A stretch of DNA of 64,000 bases from Thermothielavioides terrestris NRRL 8126 (lineage: Eukaryota; Ascomycota; Sordariomycetes; Sordariales; Chaetomiaceae), in contig NC_016459.1 in NCBI RefSeq assembly GCF_000226115.1, positions 434,001 through 498,000 of the forward strand, given 5' to 3'. Numbering within the stretch: position 1 is the stretch's first letter; every line of letters starts with the position of its first letter. A program made the translations under genes and the position numbers. Positions 11,443-22,137 of the stretch are shown here, piece after piece. The notes beneath the pieces are model-generated. The model worked only from the letters and a program-made list of their open reading frames with translations. It was not told the origin of the DNA and did not search any database.

Positions 11443-12588
11443 CTACAGCTTCAACTTCAGCGTCGCAAGAATTCCCTTCATCAAGCTACCTCGTGGTCTC
11501 TTCGTAATCCGATGGTTGTTAGGGTTGCATTTCTGGCAGCGGAGGTTCCCGTGGTCGTGCCGAGCCTGTTGCCGCGTTGCCTCCAAAGAGAGCCGCAGCT
11601 CTATCCTCAAGTTTCTGTTGTTTTCCAGCGCGCTACACCAGCTTGCCAGGAATCCATGCGGCCGTGGCTCAGGCTTATTCATGAATCTACTGAGTTCCGG
11701 GGGAAAGTCGAGCCAGAGTTGTTGCTCGAGCTCGCCGTCAGTCATACCTTGGAGGCTTGGGTTTCGGCGGTAACAGCGCAGCTTCTCCTCAACCCATTCG
11801 CTCACTGGCAGACCCAGAGCGACATCTCTAAGACTCAATCCAGGTGGTGCTTCCAGAGGCAAGGCATCGAGAATCGCCCGGCATGGAGTGTCCTGGCTGA
11901 ACCCGCACACGGCCATTACATCTGAAACAGCCGTAGCTCTGGTGGCCCAGACGGAAACCAAGTATTGCCACAAGTCAACCTGGTACCTCAATATAACATT
12001 CTCCCTCCTTAAGAAGTTAAGCTCGTCCAAATCTGGACGCATGGAGCGCAAAATCTTCAAGTCCTGCGTAGATTGATGAAGCTTGTATAGCTCCGATTGC
12101 TGGTCTATCCCATAATTAAGGTTGATTTCGTTCCTGCGGCACGAAACACGCAGTTCCAGATTGGTCAAGGCTTGGGAGAGAATAAATTTATCAGAAGGTC
12201 TCGGGGCCATTGTCCGCGGTAAGCAAGGGTAGCGCCGCATGGAGCCAGTGATTTGGGCCGGGTTAGTTGTCTTTGTCCCGGCCGCCGGGACAAAGACAGT
12301 TCTTCCGGCGGCCGGGACAAAGACAACTTCCGTGTGTGCGTCGGTTTCGAGGAGCGGATCCCGAGGCGGGTTGCCCCTTGAAGGCGGGCACGAGGCGATC
12401 TTTGCTGGGTCCATTTCGTGGCTTCTGTTGCTGGCTAATTCGGATGCGCCAGGGCTCAGGGCTTTGCTTGTCTCGTTAGAAGTTCCAAGTTCGTGCGGGC
12501 CTGCTGCATTTATAAATGAGATAGATACGTCTTTGCTGAATGGCTCATCCTCGTGCTTAAACGAGGCCCCCACACCCTTTGTGAACAT
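11443..12588 (-). CDS. Hypothetical protein, 381 aa or shorter
   Basis: Single open frame of 381 residues; I recognise no family. The C-terminal part (about residues 127-381) looks globular, with alternating hydrophobic and charged helices (LNYGIDQQSELYKLHQ, LRRENVILRYQVDLWQYL). It has a Cys pair CQKC followed by NPNNH near the end and finishes in a basic tail. The N-terminal 126 residues are low-complexity and include two FVPAAG copies encoded by a palindrome (12266-12327). A plausible alternative start is the Met at 12210 (MAPRPSDKF), which would make the protein 255 residues and put the palindrome in the promoter or leader. Confidence 0.5.
   Translation of the reverse strand: MFTKGVGASFKHEDEPFSKDVSISFINAAGPHELGTSNETSKALSPGASELASNRSHEMDPAKIASCPPSRGNPPRDPLLETDAHTEVVFVPAAGRTVFVPAAGTKTTNPAQITGSMRRYPCLPRTMAPRPSDKFILSQALTNLELRVSCRRNEINLNYGIDQQSELYKLHQSTQDLKILRSMRPDLDELNFLRRENVILRYQVDLWQYLVSVWATRATAVSDVMAVCGFSQDTPCRAILDALPLEAPPGLSLRDVALGLPVSEWVEEKLRCYRRNPSLQGMTDGELEQQLWLDFPPELSRFMNKPEPRPHGFLASWCSALENNRNLRIELRLSLEATRQQARHDHGNLRCQKCNPNNHRITKRPRGSLMKGILATLKLKL
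12266..12327. repeat. Palindromic repeat (23-bp perfect inverted arms)
   Basis: Arms 12266-12288 and 12305-12327 are perfect reverse complements separated by 16 nt. The left arm continues into a near-perfect 31-bp palindrome centred on GGCCGCC, so the unit GTCTTTGTCCCGGC occurs three times in alternating orientation. Read on the minus strand it encodes FVPAAG twice inside or upstream of the hypothetical protein. It is GC-rich and shows no RIP-type decay. Confidence 0.9.
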
Positions 12589-13390
12589 GGCTGCTGTTCA
12601 AGATTTCTGTGTGCCCCACCGTGTATGCGTCCGTCGTGCCCGAGTCGACGTGCAGCCGTTGGGAACTTTGGCGTCTCAGCTCCCTAGGGACCTATATTAC
12701 CATAGTAAAGGAAGCATTATTCACGGCGCAACCCAATTCCTCCGTTACTCCAGCTTAACGGCTTTCTCAACCGGATTCCATGGCTCAATGTATACAACTA
12801 GGGGGCGCCTCAGAATCCCCCTTGGCGGCTGCGGCGCCAACATATCTTCCACACTCTCTGCGCACAATCGCTTGCGATGTCACCCGGAGATGGAGCCAAA
12901 TTCCTCCTCATGCCTCTGAACCCCTGGTTGCAGGTACGGATGGACGGAAGTAATCATGTCGCGAGGACACAGCACAGTTGCGGAGCATCCGACCGCTCGA
13001 GTTGTTGAACGAGTTAAATTTTGGATGGAGCGAGGGAACGAAGTCCAGTGAAGCCTCCTCTTCTCCGATTTCCCTACGCAAATACACAGTCACATTCAAA
13101 AGTCGCGTTACTGAGGCTTCAATGGTTTTGGCCAAGAATAATTAGTGGCGGCGGGTATCAGTCAGCAACGAAGCCCCTGGGCTAATTACCTCCTCAGGTT
13201 ACTTCACTACCCTCTTGTTTCATTACCCCCGAGTCACTCCTTCTCTTTTCTTTTCGTAAGCTTTTTTTACTGTCCACTACTATCTTCCTTAGAAACTCCG
13301 AGGGCCATGGGGATTGACGTTGAGCAACTTGCTGGTCACAGATGACCAACCGTCAAATGACTAAGCCCCAGCCCCCTCAGTGTGCCCACC
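12589..13390. other. Intergenic, no gene supported
   Basis: Holds only short frames (for example 12908..13135 minus, 75 residues) with no recognisable domain. Polypyrimidine runs occur at about 13230-13290. Confidence 0.45.
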
Positions 13391-14413
13391 TCAGAGGACA
13401 CCAGAGCTCGGGACGAAAGCAAGGACCGAGACACGTGGCCCGGACCCTCGTCTCTCATACACGATCTCCAATGCCCTTGCCTCGTCAATAACCTGTGGCA
13501 AGCGTCCTGTTGATGGCGTCTCCCAAATCTCAGTGTTTTCAGAGTCGACGACGTAGAACGCACCGCCACACCCCGCAAACCGTTCAAGGGACAACAAGGC
13601 CTCTTCACTGCCGGCCTTGAGTCGGATGGAGCAGTCAACGAAGTAGATCTGTTCCAGACTCTGCAGGTTGGTACGCGAAAGGTGAGCAAGCCCCAGTCGA
13701 TCATGGAATTTTCGGGTGCCATGTGGCGTATACACGAAGGCAACCCGTTTCAGCCCGTACAGCGGAGGGCAAACCCGGCACAAGGACGGCATGGCCTGGG
13801 TAGCCAGATTGGCGTCACGAGGGGCTGACAACTGCGATGCGTCCACCACCACGATGACTTCCATCCCAGAAAACTTCGGGTCTGGGACGCTGTCAAAGAA
13901 GCGCCTGCCCGACGAGTCCGACTCCGGCCCCGCCAGACATACCACGTCTTGGAAAGGCCTAAACAACACGGGAATGTGGCTCACGTCATTACGCTCAACC
14001 ATATCGCGTACCAGCGGGAACACAACCACGAAGGCTTCGCGACATACTGCCATCAGGTCTCCGAGAACCCAGGAGGCCGAGCGCCCTGCCAGCCCCGACC
14101 TCTTCCGGGGGGGCGTCACAGTAACCAGCGAGGTCCGGTAGTTTAGTCGAATCTCCTTTTTGGCCTCCAGATTCAGTACCTGTTGGTGCAATCGAGGAAT
14201 CTTGTTCCATAGCGGCCCGGCTTCTTCTCGAGCCTTGGCTGTCGAGCCGGCGCAGAGTCTTTCCTCGTGAGCCAAGTCCGCAACACCCCGCGAAAGATTT
14301 ACCACGTGGAGCCAAGGCGTCGCTAAGATACTGGAGACTGTCCTTTCCCAGATGTCCCGGCGTATGTCGAACGGCAGGGCTGAGAAGCGTGGGAGCGTTC
14401 GTGGCGGTGCCAT
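13391..14413 (-). CDS. 2EXR domain-containing protein
   Basis: Intronless open frame of 340 residues. The N-terminus FSALPFDIRRDIWERTV fits the 2EXR motif (F..LP.E.R..IW), an F-box-like fungal family of unknown function that is greatly expanded in Sordariomycetes. The remaining sequence has the usual mixed alpha/beta character: a HVVNLS strand after the motif, VDASQLSAP, and LQSLEQIYFVDCSIRL. No membrane segment or signal is seen. The start at 14413 is the first Met, nine residues before the motif. Confidence 0.7.
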   Translation of the reverse strand: MAPPRTLPRFSALPFDIRRDIWERTVSSILATPWLHVVNLSRGVADLAHEERLCAGSTAKAREEAGPLWNKIPRLHQQVLNLEAKKEIRLNYRTSLVTVTPPRKRSGLAGRSASWVLGDLMAVCREAFVVVFPLVRDMVERNDVSHIPVLFRPFQDVVCLAGPESDSSGRRFFDSVPDPKFSGMEVIVVVDASQLSAPRDANLATQAMPSLCRVCPPLYGLKRVAFVYTPHGTRKFHDRLGLAHLSRTNLQSLEQIYFVDCSIRLKAGSEEALLSLERFAGCGGAFYVVDSENTEIWETPSTGRLPQVIDEARALEIVYERRGSGPRVSVLAFVPSSGVL

Positions 14414-16246
14414 AATGTTGTACCGTAGCCCGGTGTTTGGTTTTCTTGGAGGGCGGGTTCGATGAAAATTGGGATATTGGCAGCAAGGGGGTGGTGCCGG
14501 TGGTCATCCCAAGGACGCGCTTGGGGAGGTTAAATACCCAGACCCGCTGCCCATTTTCTCATGTTCTTCGGTCTTGTTGGGGAACACACAATTTTGTTCA
14601 TCTGTGCAGCTCCTATCTTGCAAAGGGAGTGAATACAGCCACCCGACACAGCAACGCGATATGTTGGCCAACAAAGGAAACACAGGAAGGAAACAGAAAC
14701 ACAGAAGTCGTATTCAAGACACGACTAGCCCACAAGGCCGAAATGAAAACTGCAGAACACTATCCATCAATACCGACTATCCAGCCTACAACCTTCACAA
14801 CACACGAGACACGGTAGTACCACAACTGCCCAACCCCCGTCGGGGCTCCGCGTCCTCAGGGCGCAGCTGCCGTTCCCTCCTCACCCTCCCTTCCCGCAGG
14901 CACCAGCAAAGAAACATAGCTAACCACTGCTGGGGTGTCACGCCAAGCAAGTACTTCGTGGCCGTGACAACGAACCGCGACAGGCTGCTCCCCAAGCGGA
15001 TAAATCTGCTCCGCCGGCGATCGCGCCGGAGATCCTGGAGAACAAGCGGCTGTGCGAGGAGCCGTGCTTCGACGCCGGCAGATTGCTAGTCACGGGCCGC
15101 GAGCTGCTGAAGGGGGTTGGCTTGGCGCCCACCAAGTGGAAGGAGTTTTGAGCAGCAGAAAGGAGTTAATTGCCTGATGAATCTGGTTCAGGCGTGGGGT
15201 TGGGAAGGGGGATGGATTTAGGGAACACATGCTCATTTTGCGCAGCACTGGCTGATGTGTAGACGTCGCGCTCTCTTTTCTCTTGTTTCTACTTCGTACA
15301 GCTTAATGTCTCATCAGAACCGCCCTCCATGTCTATTCCGTTTGGATTCCTTCCTGCGAGGCTGTCATCAAATTCTCATGTCAGTATGTCAACCACGGGT
15401 TAGCCGCGGCACCGGAGGAGTTCGGGTCCTCCGCTAAAGGCTTGGAGCGAAGCGGTCACAGCTAAAGGCTTGGAGCGAAGCGGTCACACGGTCGAGGGTT
15501 GTCGAGAGCGTCGGGTGCAGCATCGAGAAAGAGTTTTGAGCATGCTTGTGTCTTGATGACTGAGGGGATTTCTTTGTCCTGTTGGCGGCGAAGTTGGGAC
15601 AATGTCAGCACCACATGATGCCAAGCCCGGCTCACGTTCCTACTGGCTCGGCTGGAAAATGGAGTTCCATAACAACGTTGCTCGAAGGGCGCGGAATTGA
15701 CATGGCCGCGCTGTTTTGGCTGCCGAAAATCGGCGGCCGATGCAACCCGCACAGCACCCGACCGATTGCCGCGGTCGGCGTTCCCGACGCCATTTATGGG
15801 GCCGGCTGCCACCCACAGCACGCTTCTGGTCAGTGCCATGTGTGGGGACCGCACCAGAGTTAGTTATTGTTTCCATACCTTAGTGTATGTACCCGTGGAC
15901 ATGCGCGATGGACTCGCCCATCGTATTCCCGGTGCTTGCCCACTGGGTCCCCGGGCCGGCTCCGCAGGCGCCGTTTCTCTTCTTCTCCTGCAACTCTCCT
16001 CTTTTTTTTTGGTTCCTCTTTTTCTCTATTCGGCCTGTTCGCGTTTTTTTGTCGTACAGATGATACTTAAACCAACGTCTGCCTGAGGAGGAGCAGGGAT
16101 TCCGCGAAGGCCGAGACGCGGCAGCTCGACGCTAAAGCACACGAAGAGTTAATTTGGAGTTGCGCTCCACTGATGTGGAATATTTTTTCGTCCCCCGTAG
16201 CAAGCCTCTCGTCTTTTGGCTACCATATATTAGTACCTTCAACCAG
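14414..16246. other. Intergenic, weak coding traces only
   Basis: No complete gene found. A plus-strand frame from about 14924 to 15150 reads well at its 3' end (PEILENKRLCEEPCFDAG, ending TKWKEF stop) and could be the last exon of a small gene, but I find no convincing start or upstream exon. A tandem duplication lies at 15433-15488. The last 300 bp should hold the promoter of the transporter at 16247. Confidence 0.4.
15433..15488. repeat. 28-bp perfect tandem duplication
   Basis: The unit GCTAAAGGCTTGGAGCGAAG plus CGGTCACA occurs twice head to tail (15433-15460 and 15461-15488) without a mismatch. It is non-coding as far as I can see. Confidence 0.9.
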
Positions 16247-17996
16247 ATGACCCTTGCACCTGAGCACGACGGGCTGAGGAGGACGGACGAGAGCAGCATG
16301 TCAGGATTCCAGCCGCCTGTACCGGGCGACGCGGAGAAGGGACCGGCTCAGTCCAGCCCTGCAAGCGGCTCTTTGTCATTGCCGCAGGACGACGAGAAAA
16401 GGAGTGTGGGGCAGGCGGGAAGGACGTCGAGCGAAACGGCCCAGACTGAGGACCTCGGAGGTGGGGGAGAGAGCCGAAGGCCTGCGTCACGCCAGCGGAC
16501 ACGGGACGAGGCACAGAGTCAACCCGGTGGCGACGTCGCTGGCGGCAACGGCCTGCTTTCCCGCGCGGTGAGCCGCGTGCTCACACACGCGAGCACCAAG
16601 TCCAGCTGGAACCCGGGCCCGCCGCCCGATGGGGGACTGCAAGCGTGGATGGCCGGTGCGTTCGTTCCCCCTCTTCCCTCCATTTCCACTGGAGCTTCTC
16701 CAGCGCAAATTCGGCTGACCCGGCCGCAGTCGTCTGCACCCACCTCGTCGTCATGAACACCTGGGGCATCGTCGGCTCGTTCGGGCTGTTCCAGACGCAC
16801 TACACGGCCGCGCTCGGCCGCTCCCCCTCGGACGTCTCCTGGATCGGCTCGATCCAGATCTTCCTCCTCTTCTTCGTCGGCGCGCTGACCGGCCGCCTGA
16901 CCGACGCGGGCTACTTCCGCCACATCTTCGCGCTCGGCGTCGCCCTCCAGCTCGTCGGCATCTTCACCACCTCCGCCGCCTCCCAGTACTGGCAGGTGCT
17001 GCTGGCCCAGGGCATCTGCCTGGGCCTGGCCAACGGCTGCCTCTTCTGCCCCTGCATCTCCACGCTGTCGACGTATTTCAGCGCCCGCCGCAGCCTGGCC
17101 ATGGGCCTGGCCGCCTGCGGCACCGCCACCGGCGGCCTGATCTTCCCCAGCATGGTGCGCCAGCTGCTGCCCGTGCAGGGGTTCCCGGCGACGATGCGCG
17201 CGATAGGCTACCTGCAGGTTGCCACGTTTGCGGTGGCGTTTGTCGGGCTGAAGCAGAGGATCCCGCCGCGGCGGAGCGGGCCGCTGGTGGATTGGGCGTC
17301 GTTTCGCGAGGGGGAGTATACGCTTTATGCGATGGGCAGCTTTTCGGTGAGTTTCTGCTTGGACATGCCCGGTGGGATTGGTGGGAGACTGAAGCTGACC
17401 CTGCCCGATATTAATTCACTAAGTTCTTCCTCGGGCTGTACTTTGCGTTCTACTACATTTCCTCCTTCAGCAGGGATATCATCGGCCTGAGCTACACCGA
17501 CAGCTTGAACTTGTTGCTAGTTCTGAACGGCGTGGGCCTGCCGGGCCGGCTGCTGCCGAACCACCTGGCTGACCGCTTCGGCGCGCTCAACATGATGATG
17601 CCGACGGCCACGATTGCGGGCGTCTGTATGTTCTGCTGGATGGCGGTCAAGTCGACGACGTCGCTGTACGTGTGGTGCGTCTTCTATGGTTTGACGGGTG
17701 GAGGAATCCAGAGCTTGTTCCCCGCCGTGCTGAGCAGCCTGAACACGGACCTGCGGAAGGCGGGCGTCAGGATGGGCATGGTGTTCACCATCGTCAGCTT
17801 TGCGACGCTGGCGGGGCCCCCGATCGCCGGCGCAATTATCACGGCCGAAGGAGGCACCTACTATGGCGCTCAGGCTTTCGCTGGGGCGTGCCTACTGCTT
17901 GGGGCCGCCCTCATGGTCGCGGCCAGGACGGTCAAAGTCAGGAGGCTGATGCGCGAGACGGATGCGCCCGGTTCAGCCTGGCGTGTCAAGGTTTAG
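16247..17996 (+). CDS. MFS monocarboxylate-transporter-like protein
   Basis: Predicted 532-residue plasma-membrane carrier of the fungal MCT (Mch-like) group of the major facilitator superfamily. Exons 16247..16655, 16730..17346 and 17424..17996 join in phase with GT-AG introns of 74 and 77 nt. A hydrophilic N-terminal extension of about 120 residues ends in PPDGGLQAWMAV, the hallmark DGG.GW-type entry to helix 1 in this group. It continues with NTWGIVGSFGLFQTHY, SPSDVSWIGSIQIFLLFF, GRLTDAGY, YFSARRSLAMGLAACG, GRLLPNHLADRFGALN, and a last helix pair ending ARTVKVRRL. An alternative start is Met 16298 (MSGFQ). Substrate unknown; monocarboxylates are inferred from the family, and many fungal members are uncharacterised. 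Confidence 0.88.
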
Positions 17997-18880
17997 GTTC
18001 AGCGTGGGTTGTTGCCGGGACGGCCGATGGGAGTAAAAAGGAAACATCGAGACGGGGGCTGTAAATATGAGCATGCTGTGATGACATCATGGACGGGGCG
18101 GTGGTTGAGACCCGAGGGTTGGGCTTGCTTGAGGGCAGGGAACAGAACAAAAGGAGAGAGCAAACCGCCTGGGTAGGCCGTGTATCAAAGCTACAGGTGC
18201 CTTACCTAAAGGTTTGCTGACAGCAGTCAAGTCTCATCGGGCTTGTGGCACCTCGAGTTTGTTTTGTTCCGGAACCATTTTGAGTCGCATGCCGTAACTG
18301 GATACCCCAGCAGTGGTAAAAAGCATCGGCGGGCTGCGTTAGGAGACATTGGATTATCATCAAATACCAGCAACCTTCGGCTCGGACCAATCGATGCAAA
18401 CCAAGCCAGCACGAAGACTCAACAATCTTCATTTGCACATGTGAATTTGACCTAGTTGCAGCCAAGGCGTTGCCCCTGAGGCGTCCCGCCGGGATGCTTT
18501 AACTAAGTGGCGCAGAACAACGACCATTCATCAACCACCTTCCAAACACGTTCTGCGGCCCCCCACCTACAAGGGGCCTGGGAGCACATGGCTCGCGCGA
18601 ATAGACAGCGCTGAGTGGTCGACAGACAAACGCCACTCAGGGGCTCGCCCAACCTTCCGCTTTCGGCTACCGGCGCATTGAAAGGCTAGGCCTCTCAAGC
18701 TGGTCAAACATGGTACAAGATACCACATAACCATGCCAGGAGAGGAGGTTGCTTTCTCCGCCTCCACAACGGCTTACAGTCACTGAATAGTCTCTGTTGG
18801 TCTCTTCCGCAACTTCGCCATCCCCGATTACTTTGCTCATCGCTCTTTTCTTTCATTGACACACTCACAGCGACACAGCA
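17997..18880. other. Intergenic, no gene supported
   Basis: Transporter 3' region and presumed RNase T2 promoter. The last 100 bp before 18881 is pyrimidine-rich, as common in fungal leaders. No coding or RNA feature is seen. Confidence 0.5.
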
Positions 18881-20316
18881 ATGGCAGCGCGATACCTCCT
18901 CCTGGGTGTCGTTACCGCAGGCTGCGTAACAGCTACCTCGGTTACGTGCTCTGCCAGTGCCCCTTTGAGCTGCCACAACACAACTTCCTATGACACCTGC
19001 TGCCTCAACTATCCCGGAGGTCATCTCCTCCAAACCCAGTTTTGGGACACGAACCCGGCCACCGGCCCATCCGATTCCTGGACAATTCACGGGCTCTGGT
19101 AAGCAACCCTCCTCGCGCCCTTCTTCCCAGGGAACTTTTCAGGATGGCACTTGCTGAGAGTACCCCAGGCCGGACCACTGTAAGAAGCCCCCATTACAGC
19201 ATGGCCAAATGAACAAACGAGAGGCTAATTTTGAGTCCAGGCGACGGAACGTACGACTCGAGCTGTGACCCGTCCCGCGCGTACACAAACATCACCCAGA
19301 TTCTCCAGGCCGCAGCTCCCTCTACACTCCAGTACATGCAGACTTACTGGAAGGACATCAACGGCAATGATGAGTCTTTCTGGGAGCACGAGTGGGGAAA
19401 ACACGGCACCTGCATCAGCACCCTGAACCCGTCGTGCTACATCAACTATCAGCCCACCCAAGAGGCGGTTGACTTTTTCGACAGGACCGTGAGCATGTTT
19501 CAGTCGCTGCCGTCGTACTCGTGGCTCTCTGCCGCCGGCATCGTGCCCTCGACCACCACCACCTACACCCTGTCCGCGATCCAGAGCGCTCTCACCTCGA
19601 AGTTCGGCTATGCCGTGACCATCAACTGCAACTCGAACAACGAGCTCAACGAGCTTTGGTATCACTACAATGTGCAGGGATCCGTGCAGAGCGGCACCTT
19701 CGAGCCCACTTCCCCCGTAGGGTCGGGGTCAACCTGCCCGTCGACAGGGATCAAGTACCTGCCCAAGCCGGGAGGCACTACTGTCACCACCGCCACCACC
19801 ATGACAACCGCGACAGCCTCGACTCCCGTCTCGTCTGCATCTCCGACAACTACCGCCCCTGGTGGCGCATTGTCTGGCAAGGGCTACCTCAACGTCATCA
19901 CCGGAGGGGCTCAGAAGGGCTGCATCATCAGCTCCGGAACGTGGTATACCACGGGCACATGCGCAACCTTCACGGCCACGCCGAGCGGTACGCTTCCAGA
20001 CTCTACTCTCCCCCTGCCCTCATCTTTCCGAGACCGGCCTGTTCTGTTGCGCTAACCTGTTGTACGTACGCAATCAGGCTCCGGTGGCTTCACCCTCACC
20101 TCGAGCAAAGGCAAGTGCGCCATCTCGAGCAGCAACGCCCTGACGTGCTCCTCCTCCGTGACCTCTCCCACCGTCTTCACGTACGACGGCACGTACGTCG
20201 ACTACGCCGGGAGCTCTGCCTTTTACGCAGCCTCGGTGCCGAGCGGGACCACGCAGGCGGCCGTGTACACGACGCCCAACACGGTGTCGCTGAAGCTTAC
20301 CTGGCAGGCTATCTGA
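18881..20316 (+). CDS. Secreted ribonuclease T2 with C-terminal extension
   Basis: Acid endoribonuclease cleaving RNA via 2',3'-cyclic phosphate (EC 4.6.1.19), extracellular or vacuolar. Exons 18881..19098, 19169..19179, 19241..19987 and 20078..20316 give 404 residues. Residues 1-20 are a signal peptide. Catalytic segment CAS I (IHGLWPD, His70) is interrupted by the first intron inside the Trp codon; the next exon is only 11 nt and encodes PDH plus partial codons. CAS II is WEHEWGKHG with His126, Glu127 and His131. After the catalytic domain come a Thr-rich linker (about residues 264-290) and a C-terminal domain (GKGYLNVITGGAQKGCIIS ... WQAI) matching the extension of Rny1-type fungal RNase T2. 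Cysteines expected for disulphides are present. It contains no RIP damage. Confidence 0.9.
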
Positions 20317-20656
20317 TGAAGGGGCTGCCAGCTGCGCGAGGTATGGGAGCATGGCCATGATGAGCTAGGCATTGGGCGTTGCTGAGCTGTGTGAGGGGGC
20401 GGGGCTCTTACTGGAGGAAGAAGTTGTGCCAGCAACAGAGTGGGCTTGAGGGCTTCAAATTTCGACTCCGAACAGAACACTCTCCGTGCCAGACAAGCAG
20501 TCATCTAGTCCACTACACCCCCGCTATGACGGGTATGATTGTGATGTTCCGAGAAGACTTTACCGTCAAACCGGTCAAAATTGGGTCAAGACGTGCCAAT
20601 TGCCGGGATATTCCCTTCGTTGATCTCAAGTCGAGGAGGTAATTATGCTCCCACAA
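20317..20656. other. Convergent 3' spacer
   Basis: Short spacer between the convergent RNase T2 and DUF6594 genes. No feature recognised. Confidence 0.5.
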
Positions 20657-21647
20657 TCAACCTGAATCCGTCGTCAAGCCCACAAACACAACCAGCACAG
20701 CCGCATAGGCCGCAGTAGCCGACATCACTTCGGTCAATTTCTCCAGCCACAACGCCATAAGGAGGCCAAAAACCGCCACGAACACCGTCGTGGACACCAG
20801 GGCGGTGTACAGCGTCCTGCGCAACACCATCAGCCACATGGGCGCGATAAGGAACGCGGCGCCGACGGCGGCCACGCCGAGGCGCCGCCGGAAGCCGGCG
20901 AACCACGCCTCCCAGTAGTTCCCGTCGCGTGTGCCGCCGATGGGCACGGGCTTATCGCTCGCCGTCGTCCACGCGCGCCGGGATTTCGCCCAGCGGAGAG
21001 GGTCCACGTCGTGTTCCATGCCCCGCATGGCGCTCTGCAGCATCATGCGCTCGACGTAGCGCTCGCCCGTCACGTAGAAGGGGTCGTTGGGCTGCCAGAT
21101 GTGCTGGCACATGTAGTCATGGTCGCGCAGCGCTTGCACTGTTGCGGGCGGGCTGTTAGATGCGATGCGATATCATACCAGCGAGGTAGCAAAAGTTGAA
21201 CTCGTCGTGAATCGTGATTGTGCCAGAGGTGGCGGCACCGAGGGTCCGCAGTCGCTAGGTAGGCTCACCATAGTCTCTGAGGTCATCTGCCCATCCGGCT
21301 GGCTCCTCAGCATTGTATCGTAAGTCGACGACGTGCTGGACGAGTCTTCGTTGAAGTTGACGCAGTCGTAGCCGCTGCAGCTCCGCCAGGTTAATTATGT
21401 AGCTGTGTTCAATCTCTCCTTGCGGCTCATTGTTGCTGGAAGATCGAATTCGCCCCGATTTTTTGCGTCTCCAATCCCCAAGAAGAGCGTCGTACCAAGT
21501 GTTTCCCGGCTTGGAGATCTTCTCAATTAAGTTGTTGCGATGGTGGTCGATGACCCAGGAATCGTCGTCGAAATCGAGAACCTCTGGACTTGAGAGATCT
21601 TTCAACCCGCTTTCAATATCGGCAGGCCGCTTGGCGCGGCCGAACAT
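20657..21647 (-). CDS. DUF6594 domain membrane protein
   Basis: Predicted 286-residue protein of the fungal DUF6594 family (function unknown). Exons 21647..21269 and 21138..20657 join in phase over a 130-nt intron within the run DYG-VQALRDHDYM. The N-terminal cytosolic part carries the family pattern YIINLAELQRLRLRQLQRRL, then HVVDLRYNAEEP. The C-terminus has closely spaced membrane helices: LGVAAVGAAFLIAPMWLMVL, ALVSTTVFVAVFGLLMAL, and a last one after the conserved SATAAYAAVLVVFVG. Start at 21647 is the first Met (MFGRAKRP). It is divergent from the hypothetical gene at 22138. Confidence 0.85.
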
Positions 21648-22137
21648 GTTGCAGAGTCAATCGAGCGAAGAAGGTTGCTACGAGGATTGTGCCGAATAAT
21701 CATGTGGACAAGAACGACGATCTTGGTTGCTGCGAAGATCAGCGAGTGCCAAACACGCTTGTCTCGCTTCTCTTCTAGGTAGAATGCCATGAGTGGATGG
21801 AGGATACCGGCCCCTTGCATCTGGAGGGAACCACGCAGCATGTGGCGCCATGCTACACTAAATCAGCCCAGCAAGGAGCCTCGTCAGTTTGCACACCGCA
21901 AAAGGAAGGTCATTCGGGACGCCACCCCCACTGATCGTAGCGAAGACCGCAGAAAAGACATATATATTTGAGCCCTGTACAGTACAGCCTTGTCTCGTCG
22001 CCCCTCGACCTACCCTGATCAATGACGCTCGAGTTTCACCAGCCTACGTGTCAGATCAAGCCAGTGCTGGAGAACATAGCCGCTTAAGGTCTGCCCTTCA
22101 GACACCTTACCAGCGCCTCTGGCCTCCGTCCACTGCG
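21648..22137. other. Divergent promoter region
   Basis: Lies between divergently transcribed DUF6594 and the hypothetical gene. The plus-strand frame is open from 21889, but the Met at 22138 is preferred because the sequence upstream of it is not protein-like. Confidence 0.45.

Noticed and set aside
12239..12919. 226-codon plus-strand frame
   Set aside because: Partly opposite the hypothetical gene and through the palindrome; low-complexity and without family features.
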